From: Lachnospiraceae bacterium | Lineage (GTDB): Bacteria > Bacillota > Clostridia > Lachnospirales > Lachnospiraceae | Length of the DNA stretch: 8,836 nucleotides | Reading direction: 5' to 3' | Assembly: GCA_003488965.1 (NCBI GenBank) | Contig: DNJW01000367.1 | Location: 1-8,836 of the forward strand | Shown here: piece after piece, positions 6,044-8,836 of the stretch | How the letters are laid out: the number at the start of each line of letters is the position of its first letter | Position numbering within the stretch: the first letter of the stretch is position 1 | Translations under genes and position numbers: made by a program | Notes under the pieces: model-generated | Seen by the model: the letters and a program-made list of their open reading frames with translations, nothing else | Told to the model about the DNA's origin: nothing | Database searches by the model: none

Positions 6044-7426
6044 TTATTTCTTTAAGGAAAGTTTAGCAGCGTTTTTATCTACTCGCTTCTTCCCTAATGG
6101 ATAGACGAACTTCAAGAATACTGCCGATAAAATAAATCCAATGGAAGGAACCAGACATGTTAAACTATAAATTCCTTCCACGACGGGTGCATCAAATGCA
6201 GTTGCTTGTGAATAACCGATTAATGTAAGCAATAAACCAATGATTCCGGAGGAAGCAGCCTGTGCAATTTTCCGGGAAAAGGAGTATACAGCAAAAATTG
6301 TTCCGTCAGAACGCTGTCCGGATGTTACTTCTGTATCATCAATAACGTCTGTTACCATTGCCCAGCAGATTAACTGGAATATTGCGATGCCGATGTACAT
6401 GATGCCATAGAATACAACAAAAAGCCATGCATTATGCGTGTGCATAAAGTAAATAACTAATAGAGGAACCGCGCTAATAATGCAGGCGGTCATTGCCAAA
6501 GCACGGCGGCCAAATTTATCGGACAGCTTTACAGTAAATGGAGAGCATAAGAAAATTACGCAAATGCTTATCATGCCAGTCATAGCCTGGGCCTCTGTAT
6601 TACCAAAATAGTTAGGGAAAACGTAAGAGGTCATGTTTCCCATAGTAAGCTGTGATAATTGTAAGCAAATAGATGCTAATACAAAACCAATTAATGCCCT
6701 GTTGTGTAATAAGCTGGAAATTAAATTTTTTAAATTGAATTTTTCAGTTGTAGTTTCTATCGTAACACGTTCAGTCGTTAAGTGATAGCAAAGTAAATAA
6801 CAAAGTACAGCAGCAATGGAGCAAACTACAGCGGCAATAGATACTTTAGTTCCTGATAAAACTTTATTCCCGGCAGTATCTGTATAATATACCGTTAACG
6901 GGAGTACAACACTGATAAACATGCTCGCGAAAGAAGCGCCGATTGTTCTCCAGTTGGAAAGCTGGGCCCGTTCTTTGGGATTGCCGGTAATAGCGGATGC
7001 CATGGAACCATAAGGGATATTCACACCTGTATAACATACACTTCCCCAAAGCAGATATGTAAAGAACATCCAGAAAATTTTGAATCCCATAGACATGTCT
7101 TTAAACCAGCTTGCATACATAAGCAGGGACGCAACCGCTACAGGACCGCACATTCTGAGGAGCCATGGACGGAATTTACCGTTTTTCGTTGTTTTGCTCC
7201 GGTCTACAATCTGTCCCATTGTTACATCTGTGAAAGCATCCACAAATCTTGCAAGCATCATCATGATACCTACAAGCCCGGCGGACACCCCCATAACATC
7301 GGTGTAGAATTTGAGAAGAAAGCTGCTGGAAAGGATAAAGGTAAAATCGTTACCGAAGTCACCAAAAGCATATCCTATTTTATCCCTTAATCCAAACTTC
7401 CTTACAGGTTTTTCATTTGTTTGCAT
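6044..7426 (-). CDS. GPH family sugar:cation symporter (MelB/XynP-like, MFS_2)
   Basis: A 460-residue inner-membrane carrier of the glycoside-pentoside-hexuronide:cation symporter family, which imports mono- or oligosaccharides or glycosides with Na+ or H+. About 12 hydrophobic helices are visible. Early signature: GYAFGDFGNDF (18-28), FLLKFYTDVMG (36-46), then RFVDAFTDVTMGQIVDR (60-76). In the last, Asp 63 and Asp 67 correspond to the cation-site aspartates Asp 55 and Asp 59 of E. coli MelB. GKFRPW (83-88) is the conserved loop 2-3 motif. The family's usual length is 450-480, so it is complete. The ATG at 7424-7426 has GGAGG (7434-7438) 7 bases upstream; a start at 7480 would add 18 atypical residues and read through that RBS. 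It is divergent from an AraC-type gene that probably controls it. The substrate is not deducible; no glycosidase is in view. Confidence 0.92.
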   Translation of the reverse strand: MQTNEKPVRKFGLRDKIGYAFGDFGNDFTFILSSSFLLKFYTDVMGVSAGLVGIMMMLARFVDAFTDVTMGQIVDRSKTTKNGKFRPWLLRMCGPVAVASLLMYASWFKDMSMGFKIFWMFFTYLLWGSVCYTGVNIPYGSMASAITGNPKERAQLSNWRTIGASFASMFISVVLPLTVYYTDTAGNKVLSGTKVSIAAVVCSIAAVLCYLLCYHLTTERVTIETTTEKFNLKNLISSLLHNRALIGFVLASICLQLSQLTMGNMTSYVFPNYFGNTEAQAMTGMISICVIFLCSPFTVKLSDKFGRRALAMTACIISAVPLLVIYFMHTHNAWLFVVFYGIMYIGIAIFQLICWAMVTDVIDDTEVTSGQRSDGTIFAVYSFSRKIAQAASSGIIGLLLTLIGYSQATAFDAPVVEGIYSLTCLVPSIGFILSAVFLKFVYPLGKKRVDKNAAKLSLKK

Positions 7427-7561
7427 TTCGATTCCTCCTACATTCTGTTTTGAAGCAATGATACAACAAATAAAATGCATAGCGGTAGAATAATATTAAT
7501 ATGAATAGTTCGAAATTAATGTCGGAATGTGCTATACTTAGAAAAATGTAAAAGGAGATAG
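7427..7561. promoter_or_regulatory. Divergent control region between symporter and AraC-type genes
   Basis: The AraC-type gene has an extended -10 box (TGC-TATACT, 7530-7538) with TCGAAA (7510-7515) 17 bases upstream as a -35 of 4 matches in 6, then GGAG at 7554-7557. For the symporter on the opposite strand no clear promoter is seen. AT-rich segments around 7486-7512, including a TTCGAA palindrome (7509-7514), are candidates for activator binding. This would fit a symporter promoter that needs the AraC protein. I see no convincing catabolite-repression (cre) site. Confidence 0.5.
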
Positions 7562-8788
7562 ATGATCATGGATCAATTACAAAAATGTTATTTGTACATA
7601 AAAGATATTATGTATGCGGCGTTTAAAGTAGATACATTCCTTTCAGAGTACCCGTATCAGAACATTAAAGATATGGATAATGGATTGCGAAGTATTCTGC
7701 TAAAAGACTACGATATAGAAGAGAACCGAAAATATTTGATGGATATTGTTTCAAAAGTTGGAAATCGCCTTTCTTATGCAAAAAGTGAATTGGGATTTTC
7801 TTCCGTTGTATATATTACTTCGGAGAAATTCGGGTATGGTATGATTTCAGTCGGACCTTTTTTAAATCAGGAGATTGATAACACTTTTATAAGTGAAATT
7901 CTTACAAAAAATGAATATGAGTGCGGCTTTCGGAAAACGCTCCTATATTATTATGAATCCTTACCGGTTGTAAACGAAAACGCAATCATGAGCGCTTTGG
8001 CAATTCTATTAACACGAGAGCTGGATTTAGAGGAACCAATTGAACAAATACGTCAGATCAGTGAGAAGATTGCATTTGGACGAATGCAATATAAAAGCGA
8101 ATTGGTGTACCAGTTTTCGGAAGAATTAAGTGTTACATACCGGGAGACACATAATATTTTGCTGGAGGCAGTTTCTCAGGGAAATGTGGATGTTGCAAAC
8201 AAAACGCTTCCGTATTTATTTCCAAAAAATGGGAAGAAAAGCAGTTTATCACTCGGACAGCTGAAACTATTTGTGCATAGCCTGAATGTAAAATGTGAAA
8301 CAGCGTTACTTATAGCCAATATACATCCATATTATGTAAAGAAATTATTTGCACAGTTAGAAGATCAGATTGAAAGAGAGAATCGATATTCAAATCTGGA
8401 AACTTTTTGTTATCAGATTTTACGAAAGTATTGTTTCTTAGTAAAAAACTATAGTTTATCTAATAATTCCAAAACGGTGCGGGATGCAATTAATTATATT
8501 CAATTACATGTGTGTGAACCATTGTCGCTGACTGTTCTGGCAGAAAAATTAGGAAAAAGTAAACAGTTTCTGTCTTCTGTATTTAAGAAAGAAACAGGAA
8601 AGACAATTACGGATTATATACAGGAGCAAAAAATGCAATATGCTACCATGCTTTTAAATTTATCGGATATTCCGATTCAGGATGTGGCGATGCAGGTGGG
8701 AATCAATGATACAAGCTATTTTACAAAGGTTTATAAGAAATTTACCGGGCTCACACCCGGGGAATATCGTAAGAGATTATATATATAA
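7562..8788 (+). CDS. AraC family transcriptional regulator
   Basis: A 408-residue protein. The C-terminal ~100 residues form the AraC DNA-binding domain with two helix-turn-helix units: LTVLAEKLGKSKQFLSSVFK (323-342) and IQDVAMQVGINDTSYFTKVY (372-391), ending in the family signature FTGLTPGEYRKRL. Residues 1-300 are a large, mostly helical and mixed sensor region that I do not recognise as a named domain; a cupin arabinose-binding fold is not obvious. No membrane segment is visible, so it is cytoplasmic. The ATG at 7562 lies 4 bases after GGAG; an in-frame ATG at 7568 (10 bases) is a near-equal alternative. Divergence from the GPH symporter suggests it activates uptake when the sugar is present. 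The frame is intact, and the gene is AT-rich (19 G+C in 60 bases at 8341-8400). Only 48 bases follow it, with nothing notable. Confidence 0.9.
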   Translation: MIMDQLQKCYLYIKDIMYAAFKVDTFLSEYPYQNIKDMDNGLRSILLKDYDIEENRKYLMDIVSKVGNRLSYAKSELGFSSVVYITSEKFGYGMISVGPFLNQEIDNTFISEILTKNEYECGFRKTLLYYYESLPVVNENAIMSALAILLTRELDLEEPIEQIRQISEKIAFGRMQYKSELVYQFSEELSVTYRETHNILLEAVSQGNVDVANKTLPYLFPKNGKKSSLSLGQLKLFVHSLNVKCETALLIANIHPYYVKKLFAQLEDQIERENRYSNLETFCYQILRKYCFLVKNYSLSNNSKTVRDAINYIQLHVCEPLSLTVLAEKLGKSKQFLSSVFKKETGKTITDYIQEQKMQYATMLLNLSDIPIQDVAMQVGINDTSYFTKVYKKFTGLTPGEYRKRLYI

Positions 8789-8836
8789 TAAAATAGTGCA
8801 AAAAGTATTAATATTCTTCTAACGCAAAAATGCAAT

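Noticed and set aside
5931..6104. Plus-strand open frame of 57 codons starting at the ATG in the stem-loop
   Set aside because: No RBS, it overlaps the end of the symporter gene in antisense and shows no family match.
7427..7480. Upstream start extending the symporter by 18 residues
   Set aside because: The GGAGG at 7434-7438 lies inside that extension and is ideally spaced for the ATG at 7426; the extra residues are not typical of the family.
7440..7530. Catabolite-repression (cre) site in the symporter promoter region
   Set aside because: TGAAGCAATGATACA near 7450 resembles the outline but lacks the central CG; not enough to call.
1..8836. CRISPR array, tRNA, rRNA, riboswitch, transposase or phage genes
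   Set aside because: No regularly spaced repeats, no cloverleaf or conserved RNA core, and no integrase or transposase motif seen on either strand by eye.

Overview
The window looks like a chromosomal segment of a low-to-moderate GC gut Firmicute, most likely a Lachnospiraceae-type clostridium. This is inferred from strong GGAGG ribosome binding sites, the type of MATE/MarR pair, the XRE regulator with a helical-repeat tail, the LysR/flavodoxin/iron-alcohol-dehydrogenase gene set and the AraC-controlled GPH sugar symporter. No rRNA, tRNA, CRISPR array, IS element or phage gene was recognised.

Layout. (1) 1-1944, minus strand: an intact marR-MATE efflux operon. Its promoter (TTGACA-17-TATGAT) carries a perfect 16-bp palindrome inside the spacer, and a near-identical second palindrome lies in the leader, so autorepression by the MarR protein is likely. 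(2) 2041-2294, plus strand: a 53-residue Cys/His-rich small protein with its own promoter and a strong RBS. (3) 2356-5946, plus strand: a run of decaying genes. These are an XRE regulator with two frame breaks, both at T7 tracts; a LysR regulator reduced by internal deletion to its DNA-binding domain plus the last ~43 residues; a rho-independent terminator; a secreted alpha/beta hydrolase broken by one lost base in a G run; and an iron-containing alcohol dehydrogenase that has an internal deletion, lacks its C-terminal part and is fused in frame to the middle of a flavodoxin. (4) 6044-8788: an intact GPH-family sodium/proton:sugar symporter (minus) divergent from an intact AraC-family regulator (plus), probably a sugar uptake unit and its controller.

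How the genes relate. The two ends are complete regulator-plus-transporter units (drug efflux; sugar uptake). The middle appears to be the remains of a LysR-controlled redox locus (hydrolase, NAD(P)H alcohol/aldehyde dehydrogenase, flavodoxin) that has decayed by point indels and deletions. Base composition differs along the window: a 60-base sample of the hydrolase (4441-4500) has 36 G+C, while a 60-base sample of the AraC gene (8341-8400) has 19. That fits different ancestry for the middle block. I see no clear case for a new system. The best candidates for a second look are the in-frame dehydrogenase-flavodoxin chimera, the collapsed LysR protein, the small Cys-rich protein and the two-palindrome MarR promoter. 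Family comparisons are from memory, not from a search.
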